The notes beneath the pieces are model-generated. The model saw nothing but the letters and a program-made list of their open reading frames with translations. It searched no databases and was not told the DNA's origin. A stretch of 64,000 nt of DNA from Erigeron canadensis (Eukaryota; Streptophyta; Magnoliopsida; Asterales; Asteraceae): contig NC_057768.1 of NCBI RefSeq assembly GCF_010389155.1, forward strand, positions 22,143,966 to 22,207,965, written 5' to 3'. Positions 1 through 11,839 of the stretch are shown here, one piece after another (the stretch's first letter is position 1; each line of letters begins with the position of its first letter). The position numbers were made by a program, and so were the translations under genes.

Positions 1-175
1 TATAAAGTAGAAGGACTAATGTTGTGTTTAACTTAATAATAAATTCAGTAATAAGAACATTATTTTGATCTAAGGGTTGTGACTAAAAGTTTGAAGTCAT
101 CTAATGGTCATTGTTTTTGCATGAAAGAAATTAAGACTTTGTTATATATATAACTAATGTATAGTTTGCCTAAGG
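1..175 (+). repeat. Dispersed repeat, copy 1
   Basis: This is about 150 bp beginning AAAGTAGAAGGACTAA and continuing through a TTAATAATAAATT block to GACTTTGTTATATATA. The same block recurs near 1027 and 3626 in the same orientation. It is probably subterminal sequence of a DNA transposon or Helitron family; no ORF is present. The copy is cut by the window start, so its left end is unknown. Confidence 0.5.
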
Positions 176-1026
176 GTTAAGTATCTCATAATGTAACTAA
201 TTATAACGAAAAGTTTATAGTATAAATTGGCCAAAGTTTTTGGACATTGTTATGTTAACGGGAGATGATATTAGTACCAAAAAAGTAGATTAAATTACCA
301 ATATTGTGCATTAGATACTTGTATAATATGTTATAATGTTTATAAAGTTAATAAATATTTCAAAATTTATGGTACAAATATCACTTCTTTATGTTAACAG
401 TTTGGTAAATTGTCTAAATCATGTCACATCGTACATGTGACAATCCATATGAGCTGCCACATGTAAAATTTTAATTGGTCAATAATAACATCATTTTTAT
501 CTAATAGTTGTAATTAATCACTTATTAACTAATCAAAAGGGTTAATTTTATTAGTTTGTTATTTTTATATGATTTTTATAATTTGGTATTTTAATAAGTC
601 ATAAGTCAACTTTATTAATAAATTAATAAAGGAAATTTTAATTATTATTTTCATAAGTCGTAAAATAATTTTTCCAATAAATTAATAAAAAAAGAATTGT
701 GGAAAAAGCTTCATATGTAGTGTAGAATATTAAGTTATTTGATAACATTAGATTTAGATTGATAAAATACTATTTTATTATTTAAGGAAATATAAGTTTA
801 TATTAGATTGTATCAGAAATAAAAAATATATGGATATATTTATTAGGCTTCATATCATATCATATCATATACATAGTATATACTATTAACATATTTGATA
901 ATAACATTAGATTGAAAATATTATGTTAGATTGTACGAGGAAAATCAAAACATATTGATACTTTTATTTTATTATTATTATATATTTATATAATTTAATA
1001 CATAAAGTTATATTTTGTTTATATAT

Positions 1027-1112
1027 ATAAAGTAGAAGGACTAAAGTTGTGTTTACTTAATAATAAATTTGGTAATAATACAATTATTTTAATTTAAGGG
1101 TTACATCTAATG
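1027..1112 (+). repeat. Dispersed repeat, copy 2, interrupted
   Basis: Starts with the same AAAGTAGAAGGACTAA block as copies 1 and 3. It stops at CATCTAATGG and seems to resume near 1922 (AACGGTCTTTGTTTC), where copy 1 continues without a break. The gap is therefore an insertion into this repeat. Confidence 0.45.
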
Positions 1113-1115
1113 GCA

Positions 1116-1921
1116 TTAGCGGATCTAAAAATTTGTTCTAGTGGGGGCACAAATACTTGATGATGAGCCTCATAAGTGCCATTTGACTGCAGAAAAAAAT
1201 AAGTTGCAAAAACCGAAATGAAATGGCCTAGAATAGTTTCAAAATAGCCACAGAATTATGCAATAATCAGCGGCAAAATTGCAAAAAACCAACAGCAAAA
1301 AAGCCAATTACTTGCAAAAAAGATTGTAAAGAAAACATCTTTTAAACGACCAATTTAACAGAAAAAGAAAAAGAAAAACTTACGAAAAAGAGCCAAAATA
1401 GTAAACTTCATCACATTGCAAACAATAAATAACACCTTAAAGCATGAAAATCATTGAAAAATTTTAAGTAATAATAATGAAATCCAACAACAACTAATAA
1501 ACTAATTTTCACTACACTGCAACTAAAAAATTTACTTTTATCTGTTAGGGTTTATAAAATTATAGGTGAAGTCGGGATTTTTACTTGTTTTATTGAAAAT
1601 CGAGTGTAAAACTAAGGTTAGAAAATGATGATATAATTTGATCGAGCATAAGCAAGAAAGGATAGAAGATTTGGATATGAATTTTCATTATGTTTATATG
1701 AGATATAAAAGAACTTTGGAGTTGTAAACTTGTTTGGACTGTTCTGTGATCTAATTTTCCTAATCTTGCGTATCAAAATGAGGGCATCCAAAATTGTGGC
1801 GGGGGGCACTTGTCATTTTAGTGGGCTTTGTGGGCTTTTTAACGGGAATTTGTATAAACAAACAATGCATTTTGGACAACCAATAGGGGGCATTACCCCC
1901 ATACTACATCCGCCCCTGTTT
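1116..1921. mobile_element. MITE-like insertion with imperfect terminal inverted repeats
   Basis: An insertion of about 0.8 kb splits dispersed-repeat copy 2. The left end reads GCGGATCTA followed by a TGGGGGCA block. The right end reads GGGGGCATTACCCCCAT followed by ACATCCGCCCC, so the ends are imperfect inverted repeats of each other. The interior has no convincing coding sequence. Flanks CTAATGG and TAACGGT could be a decayed target duplication. The superfamily is not assigned. Confidence 0.35.
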
Positions 1922-2057
1922 AACGGTCTTTGTTTCAATTGTTAGTAAATTTAGATGAAAAGTCAAATGGTCAAAAGTCTCGGGTGTTACAAACTTCAAT
2001 ATATTATTAGTTTTCAAGTTCTGTATTTAATAATTCATATTTTTTCAACAAATTAAT

Positions 2058-2302
2058 ATTATTTCCATCTTAAAAGTGTCATGATTTAAATTTTCAAAGT
2101 TTTTATATATAAATTTTGACCATAAAGATATATTTTTTATGTTATATAAAACTTTGACCATAAAGATATACATTTATAAAAAACAATTAATTAATATAAC
2201 TTTCATCAAGTATTAATTAACACAAACAAAATTATTTTAAAGTCAAGTGAAAAAAGTTAGACTTTTAAAATTCAAAACATGACACGTTTAATGAGACGAA
2301 AG
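2058..2302. mobile_element. Decayed Stowaway-like MITE
   Basis: The two ends are roughly inverted (a TGTCATGATTTAAATTTT block against a GTCTCATTAAACGTGTCATG block read from the other side). The interior has TTTGACCATAAAGATATA twice, a sequence also seen in the well preserved Stowaway at 24784. Ends are poor, so the boundaries are approximate. Confidence 0.3.
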
Positions 2303-2963
2303 AAATACATTATTTTAAATAAGAAATGGACAATGCTAATGTAATTGTTATGAACTATTTTTATCAAAAGTTGGTTTGTAGTTACAACGTCCATTTTTAA
2401 CGACGGACAATTATACATTGTGATATCTCGAGTTAAATTGAAATGTATCATATGATGATAATAAACAATAAATGTCAGATTAAAAAATACAAACAAATAT
2501 TGTCTATAAAAAAAATTACAAAATCTAAAATACAATATATACGTTCAATGTTTTAGAATTATATTCTTTTAATTTTATTTTACCTATATTTTTTTCATCT
2601 ATTTTTTTTATATATCTATTTAACTGTTTATCTTACTTTAAAAATGTGATAAACAACCCGTGTATTTAACACAATCATAAATTTCGTATACACTTGAGAC
2701 AATTGACCTAACTTCAGTTGACCAATCACAACTCTTAATTTCTTTAAATTAACTTATTAAACTTGTGACTAAATTATGTTTTATAAAAATATAAATACGA
2801 TTAAAGAACTTTGATTATTAATAATTATAGAAATATTAATTTGTATATTTTAATATATGTTGTTATGTATATCTAAATTAAAATATTAATATATTCATTT
2901 AAGATAAATCTCTTATATAAATAAAAGAAAATTGTGATGATGTCTTCTTTATTAGAGGAATAC
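2303..2963. other. AT-rich, no gene seen
   Basis: Very AT-rich sequence. The short reading frames lack any recognisable domain, and I see no further structure. Confidence 0.5.
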
Positions 2964-3205
2964 CTAGCATGGTTGGATCAGTGGTAAACATCCTTGTCTC
3001 TGGAGACAGAGGTCATGGGTTCGATCCTCATCCCATGCAAAGGTTGGAGGGACTTTTCTACCATTTAGGTAGAAACTGGAAACAACATCTCTACTTAGGT
3101 AGAGGTAAGGTCTGCCTACATCTTAACCTCCCCCATACACTGTCGAGGTATTGGGCCTCAAAACCCGCGGAATACGGCACTGAGCAGTTACTTACTACTT
3201 GTCAT
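2964..3205 (+). mobile_element. tRNA-derived SINE
   Basis: A tRNA-like head (2967-3038) has complementary acceptor-like ends GCATGG and CCATGC. It carries an A-box-like TGGATCAGTGGT and a B-box GGTTCGATCC, the internal promoter layout of RNA polymerase III SINEs. A body follows with GGTAGAAACTGG and AGGTAGAGGTAAGG blocks. The body is shared with the minus-strand copy at 4928-5154, which shows a dispersed family rather than a functional tRNA. No clean target duplication was found for this copy. Confidence 0.75.
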
Positions 3206-3425
3206 TGTGAGATATTTTCTTACTAATTATTTGTTTTTATTAATTAATTTATGACATCATATCTAATTAAATTTTGATTTTCCAATTCCTTCATTAAATA
3301 TTTTCACTTTTAAATATTTTAATTTGTTACATGTGAATGGGTTACATGCTTTCTTTTAAGTTTTATATATATACATTTTTTTAAAAACATTTTTCAGTAA
3401 ATTAAAGTAAAAATATTTTTATCTG

Positions 3426-3454
3426 CTCGCGTAATACGCGAGTTACTAAGCTAA
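3426..3454 (+). mobile_element. Helitron 3' terminus
   Basis: A 6-bp stem hairpin (CTCGCG, loop TAATA, CGCGAG) is followed 12 nt later by CTAA and then T. This is the standard plant Helitron 3' end: hairpin, CTRR, insertion before T. The 5' TC end was not located. Confidence 0.55.
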
Positions 3455-3625
3455 TAGATATATTATAATATAATCTAAATGTATGAATCTTCAAATTTTT
3501 TGATTTTACGTGGTGATACATATTTTACGTATCTAAATTTTATATATATATTTATTATTATTATTATTTTTATTATTATAACCTAATTCTAATTAATTAT
3601 GTTGTTACAATTGCTTAATTATTTA

Positions 3626-3775
3626 AAGTAGAAGGACTAATATCGTGTTACTTAATAATAAATTTAGTAATGATACAATTATTTTGATCTAGTGGTCATA
3701 AATCAAAGTTAGAATTCATCCAACAGTCTTGTTTCTTTAAAGATGAATTTGAGACTTTGTTATATATATTGGTAG
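3626..3775 (+). repeat. Dispersed repeat, copy 3
   Basis: Third copy of the AAAGTAGAAGGACTAA repeat, running to GAGACTTTGTTATATATA. A short GATA-type microsatellite follows at about 3772-3795. The copy lies downstream of the Helitron end at 3454. Confidence 0.5.
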
Positions 3776-3799
3776 ATAGATAGATAGATAGATTGATTG

Positions 3800-4910
3800 G
3801 TAAATTGGTAGATATATTAAATAGAAAGAGAAAGATTTTGACAAATAAACCTTGGGGTCTGTTGTGCAGTAATGCGGCCTAAAGTCAAAGCAAAGGAAGC
3901 ATTTGGCATATTCAATTTGGGTTTGGTAAGCTAATAGAGAGAGGCCGGTTGGTGTTGGACCGAAAGAAATGAAAAAGGACTTTTTGTTTTGTGAAGTCGG
4001 TTGGAGCAAAAGCCCAACATGGGGCATAAGTTAGCTATTAACGTGGCTACATTTATCTTAGGCCGCCACAAAAACCTCACGTCCTCACCTTTGTGAGGTG
4101 GGCGTGAGTTCTTGGTCCATAGAATTCGTCAATAGCAGCAGCTGCAAAAAGGTTATTGGTTCTCGATTATCAACAGCCGAATACTCCAAACTCATCTTTT
4201 GGTTAATTACTTTTCAAATTGCTTTATATCTATCATATTTTATTAGAAGCCATAGTTACCAAACATCATTCCAGCATATAATTATTGTTTTACGTAAACA
4301 TTAGTTTTGTTATGATAATTGTGAGTTCTGTTTCAACATTAATTATTGTTGTTTTTGTTAGTCTAGTTATGGGCTAAGATTTTCACCGTCTATTGAGATG
4401 TAATAATACAATGAATAATGATTACATATATTTATGAATTCAAGTTCATTTGTTTAACGTTTCGATGTGATCTCAGTAAATTTATTCTGTCACTTATCTA
4501 TTAATTAGTTGGTAATATATGCATGATTTTTAGTGATAGTTATATATTATATTGTGTATGTGTTATTTCAATTGGTTGGTAGAATTAGTTGGCTCTAGTT
4601 CATGGTAGTGAATTAGGAAGGTCATTGATAATAAGAATAACCGTGTTTACGGACGATGGATGTAATTGTTAAATAATAACAAATCAAAATAATCAGTTAG
4701 GGATATTTACGTTACACATTCTTGATAACTTTAACTTTTGCTTACCTTTTTATGTTAAATTTTGAAATGTTAATTTTCTATACTTTATAATGATTATTCT
4801 TTATTTATTTTTGTTTATAATTTGCTATGTTACCTGATATATTTTTACATTACTATTTCATTCTCAAGTTATTTAAACTAACTCGATTTAAATCATTTAT
4901 TTATTTATTT
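3800..4910. other. No gene recognised; one two-part hairpin
   Basis: The short reading frames on both strands have no recognisable domain. The only structure is a hairpin at 4076-4108: outer arms CTCACG/CGTGAG and inner arms CCTCAC/GTGAGG around a CTTT loop. No mobile-element ends are visible. Confidence 0.4.
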
Positions 4911-4927
4911 TGAACGGCAAACTATCT

Positions 4928-5154
4928 AAAGTAAAGTAAAGTAACTCCCAATGCCGTCTTCCACGGGTTTTGAGTCCCAATACCGTCTTCGACGGTGTAT
5001 GGGGGAGGTTGATATGTAGACAGCCTTACCCCTACCAAAGGTAGAGAGACTGCTTCCAGGTTCTACCATAGGTAGAAAAGAACCTTCAGCCTTGCTAGGC
5101 ATGAGGATCGAACCCATAACCTCTGTTTCCAGAGACATGGACTCCAACCACTGA
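4928..5154 (-). mobile_element. tRNA-derived SINE with perfect 17-bp target duplication
   Basis: Minus-strand copy of the SINE at 2964. On the minus strand it begins TCAGTGGTTGGAG, carries the B-box GGTTCGATCC and ends in an ACTTT repeat tail. The 17-bp sequence TGAACGGCAAACTATCT flanks it at 4911-4927 and 5155-5171 without mismatch, the mark of LINE-assisted retroposition. The 5' end is slightly shorter than in the other copy. Confidence 0.85.
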
Positions 5155-5399
5155 TGAACGGCAAACTATCTCAATTTATAATATAAATTTTTAAAATATA
5201 CAATATTAAATGTTTTAGTTTTCCATCTAATGTATTCTCTACTAGATGCTATATACTTTGTTTGTAAAAATTCAGATTGTAATGTATCCTCTAGATAATA
5301 TATAGTTTCTTTGTAAATAATTAGATTCTATACAATATATACTTTATGACATTTATAATATATATTTTGGAAACAAAATGTCTTTATTTATATATTGAA

Positions 5400-5829
5400 G
5401 GGTTTATTCCATAAAAAAGTAATCTATTTACACGAAATTCCTATTAAAAGTAATCTATTTTGTTTTCGTATATTTAAAGGATCATATTTTCAAAAAATTC
5501 CTAATAAAGGGTATATCGTTAGTTTTGACAGACAGAGCTCGTTAAGTCTCACGTCACCGATGTCACATCATCAGTTTTGATGACGTGACACTTGACTTTG
5601 ACTGGCCTAATTTCGATATATATATATATATATATATATGAGTCGGTCAAAGTCAAGTGCCACGTCATCGGTGACGTGGCACTTAACGAGCTTCGTCTGT
5701 CAAAAATTAGCGATATACCCTTGATTAGAAATTTTTTGAAAATAAGATCCTTTAAATAGACGAAAACAAAATAGGTTACCTTTAATAAGAATTTCGTGTA
5801 AATAAGTTACCTTTTTATGCAATTTTCCC
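5400..5829. mobile_element. Long-TIR MITE (Mutator-like)
   Basis: A 430-bp element that is almost entirely one inverted repeat. The left arm starts GGGTTTATTCCATAAAAA and the right arm, reversed, starts GGGAAAATTGCATAAAAA; both run on through TTTACACGAAATTC. The arms are about 180-200 bp and meet at a (TA)n tract near 5607-5638. A 9-bp duplication TATATTGAA lies at 5391-5399 and 5830-5838, which fits Mutator-like elements. No coding capacity. Confidence 0.8.
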
Positions 5830-5839
5830 TATATTGAAA

Positions 5840-7150
5840 GGGTTCTTTGAACACTAAAATTCTCAACTTATCACATAATACAATGTGTTATATTTAATAC
5901 GAATAAATTACGAAATTTGATTTTATGAAATCCAGAATAAAGCTTTGCGAAAATTTTACTATATACTCATCATGGATTCTCTTATATTCAACACACAAAG
6001 AATAATCCATATTTTTTTTATAGTATATTATAAATCATATTTTTTTAATTGTATATTAATAATAATTTAGTTCCTGCTATTTTATTCATTAAGTTGTTGA
6101 TAATCTCAAAATGTCATTCCTTTTTTATTCATTTTTCTTTTTAAACAATGAGTTAGTAGTTAACATTTTAGAAAACGTCTTGGTATTGGATCCGCTCTTC
6201 TCTTAGCATGAACATGAATTCTATTATATTCATCTTCTTTATTCAGCCCTCACCCGAACCATTCTTAAGACCACCAAGCCCTCCCGAATGAGTTCTGCTA
6301 CCACGGTGACGTCCAATAGGCAGTATGGAGAGTACGAATCACACATATCTATTGGATGTCTTAAATATACTCTTACAAATATAAGAAGTGATATTTGAAC
6401 CCCGATTGATTTCTCTGGTGAAAAATATATACACTTAAAATACCCATAATACATACTTGAAATACCTATATCAATATTAATAAACTTATGCTACAATATA
6501 TATATATATATATATATATAATCTAAAATATTAAACTACACTATCGTCTCTTACATCATCATCATTACCGCCACCACTTCATCAGTTGCATCGTACGGGT
6601 ATATATGACCGACCTAGTTATTAATATATATATATATATATATAATATATAGTAGAAATGCCATCACAGATGGCAAATGGGGCTGCGCTAACTGTTAATA
6701 AATAAAAACCGGGGCTGCGCGAGAGTCTTGCCGAAATATTTTATATATTAAAAAAAAAAACAAAACCAAACGTGGGTATGTGACATGCGATTGGTTATAG
6801 TCAAATACTTCACGAAAGCCGAATGTCAATGGAATCTGTGCGTATGGGAAATTGGGAATGTGATTATGTGGAAGTGAATATATATTAACCTTCAAAAATG
6901 AATTCCATTTCAAAAGGGTGAGGTGCTCGGGTTTGACATTTTTAGGTTTTACTTTATCAAGTTTCGAACTACCGTGCACTCGTTGTCACAATTTTTTTTT
7001 TTTAATCACCATGTATCATTTTACCTTTAAACAATATTTTGAAAACCAAACCGGACACTGAACCAACTCTCATAAAATTTTATTGGTCTGACCGGTCGGA
7101 TCGGTCGAACCGTAGTCAGACCGGATTTCATATATATATCCGGCGAGAAC
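5840..7150. other. No gene recognised; (TA)n tracts
   Basis: AT-rich spacer with (TA)n microsatellites near 6498-6520 and 6625-6650. The short ORFs have no recognisable domain. Near 7083-7130 there is a GGTCTGACCGGTCGG-type block, echoed in inverted form near 8220-8265, which may mark a larger decayed element around 7040-8270. Confidence 0.4.
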
Positions 7151-7152
7151 AT

Positions 7153-7423
7153 CATTTTGATGCATTAAAAGTCCATAAAACTAACACAGTGCATAACTAA
7201 TTATCATTATTTAAGTGTTTTACAACACATTGATCCGTCAAAATAAAAAAAATCACGTTTTTTGTTGGATGCATCATTTTGAAGAATATGCATCCAAGAT
7301 GGATGCACAAACGAAAAACATGATTTTTTTGATTTTGATAGGGCAATGTGTTATTAAACACTTAAATAATGATAATTAGTTATATACTATGTTAGCTTTA
7401 TGAACTTTTAATGCATCAAAATG
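7153..7423. mobile_element. Inverted-repeat MITE
   Basis: A 271-bp fold-back with arms of about 120 bp. The left arm begins CATTTTGATGCATTAAAAG and the right arm ends with its exact reverse complement. Both arms include AACTAATTATCATTATTTAA. No target duplication was resolved and no ORF is present. Confidence 0.65.
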
Positions 7424-7481
7424 TAGTTTTTAAGTGTTCGTACCGTGTTCTTATTTTAAGACCATTCTTATTTTATTGCCC

Positions 7482-7515
<34 letters not shown>

Positions 7516-8020
7516 GATTTAACTTTTAAGAAAGATAAACAATTTTATACCTGAAGGACCAAATTGGTAATATTTTCATTGGCTTTCAAAATCTATCAAT
7601 AAGAGATACTTTACCCAACTCATTATATCTATATTTCTTTATAAAAATTATCACACCCCTTATTTTTAGATTTAGTTACATAATAATTACATACGGAATT
7701 ACTAAATAACCATTAATAAACATCCACTATGGAAATAGTTTTTTATAAAATACCAAATTTACCCTTAATGAATTAATTTACACTTTAAATCTTTATTTTA
7801 ATAATTAACATTTTAAGCCCTTATTTTCTAGAAATTTCTACTATCACAATTATATCAACCTACACTAATTGACACCGTCACCACCACCAATAGTGCCATC
7901 ACTGACACCACTAGACCACTTTTCCCACCATCGTCGCCGCATTACGTGAGTACCATACTCGTTAATTGGAAAAGAGACCCATCAGAGTGAAAATACACGG
8001 TCATACATAAATATTTTCTT

Positions 8021-8090
8021 TCATCATCATCATCATCATCATCATCGTCGTCGTCGTCGTCGTCGTTGTCGTCGTCGTCGTCGTCATCAT
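8021..8090. repeat. (TCA)n/(TCG)n trinucleotide tract
   Basis: About 70 bp of TCA repeats passing into TCG repeats and back. It produces artificial poly-Ser and poly-Asp reading frames on the two strands, which I do not treat as genes. Confidence 0.9.
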
Positions 8091-9177
8091 GTAGATATAA
8101 ATCCTTGAACCCATCTACACTACGAAATATCAAACTGGATTTGGATGTCAAAAACGATCTCAAACAGTCGAGCATCTCCGGCGACGGTGACCCAGCTATC
8201 AAACTGGTATTCGTCAAAAATCCGGTCAAACCATGGTTTGATCGGTCCGACCGGACGGTTTGAAAACGTTGGCTTTAAAATAACATGCGATAATACTTAT
8301 AAAAAAGCTCATGTAAATAGTAAGTGGATAATTTAACAAAATATTGACTAAGCATACATATATAATTAAGCTAGCATAAAGTTATCATGACAGTCTACAT
8401 GTCTCGTGAATAAGTTTACAATATTGGATCAATAATGAGATTCTTGACTAGAGAAAGATTTTGTGACATGAAGGCCCAACCCAACTCGGCCGGTCGGTTG
8501 ACTCACGTATGATATTAACTATGGATCGATTTGATCAGATTTTAAAAAGTCTTTCTCACTATTCAGAATAGTGCTGCCAACACTCATTCTTCGGAATTCT
8601 ACTGAATGGGGCAATCCCCTCCCCCCACCCTCACCCATATGTGTTAGCAGCTAGGGGTGAGATTAGGTTGGTTTGGGTCGATTTTGGCCTAAACCGAAAC
8701 CCAAACTGAATCTTTCAGTTTTTCAAAATCAGAAACCATTGAATTCGGCTTTGGTTTGGTTCGGTTTAGGTTGGTTTTGGGTTTTGCATTTTGCTTTTAT
8801 TTTCACACTCTAATGACAGACTCTTGCTAAGGTAAGGTTATAGAAGAGAACGGGAATGAAGTGAAGACTAATGGGTTATATAGTATTATAATGTAACACA
8901 TTATGAATATTGAAACACTTTCCATGCTAATTGTGATCACTTTGATTTTAAATTATACTTGTTTATGCATACTAAAACACATTTATATCTCTATGTTGAT
9001 GTATCAGATCACCGTGGATTGTACCATAAGCGTAACACAATATGCATATCATGCATGTTAAAACACTACATCACATGTTTAATTATGTGTTGATGTATTA
9101 AATGTTAATTTTAAATTACACTCTAAATTTAGTTAACTAGTAGCATCACAAAACAAATGGCGTCCTGTACTCCTCTA

Positions 9178-9619
9178 TGATTCGAGTGATAAAACATCAC
9201 CAATCGTCCTGTGGAACCTGTAAGAGCATAAAGCATAATTGCTATTGATTTCGAGTTTCCATAACAAAGTGATTGAGTAATAATAGTATGAGTAATTCGG
9301 CTGGAACATGATGCACGAATTTGAGAGGAATACACACACGAAATTTAGGATTTAATATATGTTGGGATTAACCTTAACTTAGGGTTAATGACTCTCTATT
9401 TATAAGGAGAGTATTTACACATTCAACTCCTTTGGTGTTTAATGTGTGCACTATTAGTCCTTTTAGTTTACAATCACCTAATGGGAAACCCTATACTACG
9501 TCTCTAAGAGTAAATAAGCCCATTATATATTTACTAGACATAGGGATTTCAGTTATCGTCAATTATCATATCAGGATTGATACATGATCAATGACGGTCA
9601 CACTAACGTGGTTCCAACA
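9178..9619 (-). repeat. 3' LTR of the nested copia
   Basis: About 440 bp, ending CCAACA on the + strand (TGTTGG on the element strand). It matches 22548-22994 nearly throughout, with scattered substitutions. TATTTATAAGGAGAG near 9400 is TATA-like on the + strand only. The first bases are eroded compared with the right LTR. Confidence 0.85.
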
Positions 9620-9737
9620 TTCTCCCACTTGACCAAGCGATCATTTATCTATGAGTATTCAAATAAGTTCCGAAACAATACTCATTTTGTTTTAAACCGA
9701 AATCATAGCCAATAAATACAATCGTAGAGAAGAACAT

Positions 9738-11302
9738 TGATCGGTGTATTTTTTTTATTTATTTATTCCTAGTCTTTAAAATTTATGTTGTACAAGTAAC
9801 TATCTAAACTAACACACACTTTAACGAGCAGCGAACCCGGTCAGTTGAGTATAGCATAGTGGTAAATTACAGGATCGTTCGCAGGACGCTTTGCGTTACC
9901 TAATCTAGTAGTACGTGTAATTCTAGTTTGTTTGGGGGTTTGTCACTAACTCCTAATAAACTAATTTTTAGCAATTAAATAAGAAAATATAACCAAATGC
10001 TTTGCAGCAAAAGGCTACCTTGAAAATAGTTTTGAAAGGACGAATATCAGTAATTAAATTAAAATACTTGTTTGGCATCTCCGATCTCATGGTACGACCA
10101 AATACTATCCTACTAGTTTGTTAGCCTGTTGGAAACTTAATCACGGTTCAGATTCTCGTTAGATTCACTTTACCTAAGTAGTAGTGCTGTCGCTAGACTC
10201 ACACTACCCTTTAAAACAAATTCTCGCTAGATTCATTGTTTTAAGTATTATGACCTAAAGTTTGTGTTACTAATTCATCTTTTAATTATCCGGCTCTTAA
10301 GCCATGACCAGATATAATTCCCTCCGGTGACCACAGTGCTCGTTTCCAAGTCAAAGGATCGCGTCTGGTATTGTTAAGCTTCATGTTCAATTCACCCTAG
10401 TTACTATGGTTCTGGATCCCTCGGTTAAAAGTGAATCACTTTTTACTTCTAGTTATAGACCGACTAGTTGTTTTCTGTCCTAGCATATTAGTCCTAGTAC
10501 ATGATCATAGACAATCATCAGAATTAAACTAATATGTTCAGATATAAAACCAATAGCAACATGAATTACTAATAAACATGGATCTACGATAAACAGTAAA
10601 GCACACTCCAACGATATCTAAACAAACACAGTAAAACAATAAGCGTCTACATGATCACATTGATCCAAACAAGTATTCAGCCTACTAGCCTAGCATTATT
10701 AAAGGAATAACAAAGTCTGAGAATATAAAAGACATAGTTCAAAGACAAAGAGTAAATAAAGATGAAAGATCTAGACCAAGAGTGAAGATCGGAAGGTGTT
10801 TAGATGCTCCAAAACCTTCTTGGAATCTGCAATTTCGATCTAGGGTTATTCCTGGGCGGCTAGGGCTGCTGAATTGGCTCTCTCCTAGGGTTTTGAGGTT
10901 TAGTTCGACTTAAATACGTGTTTAAGTCGGTTACTGATCTGGGCCGACCAGCGGCGCTGGCTAATGGGCTAGCGGCGCTGGTGATACTTCGAGCGGCCGC
11001 TGGTGAAGCTTCGAGCGGCGCTTGTGGTCTGGAGAGCGTTCGCTGGTAAGCACCAGCGGCGCTGGTGGCTGCTGTCTTGCACTTAAGTCTTCGTTTGGCT
11101 CCCGAACCACTTCCTTTTGTCTTGTAACTTCGTACGCTTCTTTCTTGAGTCAGTTGATGTCATTTACCCTCTCTCGCATCTTCCGGGAACCTGCAGAAAC
11201 ATATCATTCATTAAGTATCGATCGTTCCGGAATATTAACTCATTTAAGCATAGAAATGAAGCCTTTCTTTAGGGGTTTTTATCACAAAATGGACGCTCAT
11301 CA
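9738..11302 (-). repeat. 3' LTR of the Athila-like element
   Basis: 1565 bp, TGATCGG to GCTCATCA. Nearly identical to 15572-17160, but it lacks a 21-bp stretch that carries one extra CCAGCGGCGCTGG palindrome. On the minus strand a TATTTAAG box (near 10906-10915) sits about 30 bp downstream of a palindrome cluster, as expected for a U3 promoter. Confidence 0.95.
10948..11065. repeat. Palindrome cluster in the 3' LTR
   Basis: Five units of the 13-bp palindrome CCAGCGGCGCTGG or variants occur: exact at 10948-10960 and 11053-11065, CTAGCGGCGCTGG at 10969-10981, and decayed forms near 10990 and 11012. Each has arms that pair around a single central base. On the element strand the cluster lies just upstream of the TATTTAAG box. 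Confidence 0.9.
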
Positions 11303-11342
11303 TATACCCCACACTTAAGCTTTTGCTTGTCCTCAAGCAAAA
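11303..11342 (-). promoter_or_regulatory. Polypurine tract and hairpin of the Athila-like element
   Basis: On the minus strand GCTTAAGTGTGGGG lies next to the 3' LTR start and would prime plus-strand DNA synthesis. Just upstream, TTTTGCTTG/CAAGCAAAA forms a 9-bp stem with a 4-nt loop (11321-11342). From memory, a TGCTTGAGGACAAGCA block before AAGTGTGGGG is typical of plant Athila/Tat elements, which supports the classification. Confidence 0.8.
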
Positions 11343-11769
11343 TTGTCCTAGAAAAATAAATCAATTGATGAGTGGACATTTTAAGTGTAAAAGTGATCTA
11401 CTATATCGAATTCATTCAAAGGATAGTCATGCAAAATGATTTGAGAAAGCTTTAGACAAAATCAGTAAGCTATAGCTAGAGGCTAGATAATCAGTCAATC
11501 AAAACTAAAAGCTAACTTTTTATTTGTGTTAATACCTCTAAAACAGATCTATACTTCCACATGTCTCACAGCTCAATCTTACTACCTTTTGCAGACTAGT
11601 TAAGCACTTAATTCAAGTTTGTTTAGCAATCAGAACTACTAGCTACTAGCAAGGCGTTTATATTTCAAAAGTGTGTGTACTCGTGAGTCACTACTTAGAT
11701 ATACTCCTACACTACAGTCATGTTTGCTAGCTAGATACAAAAGCAGTCATACAATATTATCATCTTTAA

Positions 11770-11830
11770 TAGTTGAGACAGCGGTGACAGGTCGGTGATT
11801 CCTCACTCGCAAAGCGACATAACTCAACTA
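11770..11830 (-). ncRNA. Structured RNA module, copy 1
   Basis: The outer arms TAGTTGAG and CTCAACTA pair over 8 bp. Inside on the minus (element sense) strand GTGA-GGAA-TCAC forms a stem with a GNRA loop, closed further by GTCG/CGAC with a one-sided bulge. A second copy at 11840-11898 keeps the core but changes the outer arms completely while staying complementary. It lies in the noncoding 3' region between the protease-like ORF and the polypurine tract. The function is unknown: it could be a ribozyme, a transport or packaging signal, or a stability element. The call as an RNA is an inference from covariation. Confidence 0.55.
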
Positions 11831-11839
11831 AAAGTTCTA

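Noticed and set aside
2967..3038. Possible tRNA gene
   Set aside because: Acceptor-like ends and a B-box exist, but the anticodon arm is abnormal and the sequence continues into a SINE body shared with 4928-5154.
7942..8263. Poly-Asp and poly-Ser reading frames on both strands
   Set aside because: They are produced by the (TCA)n/(TCG)n microsatellite and have no flanking gene structure.
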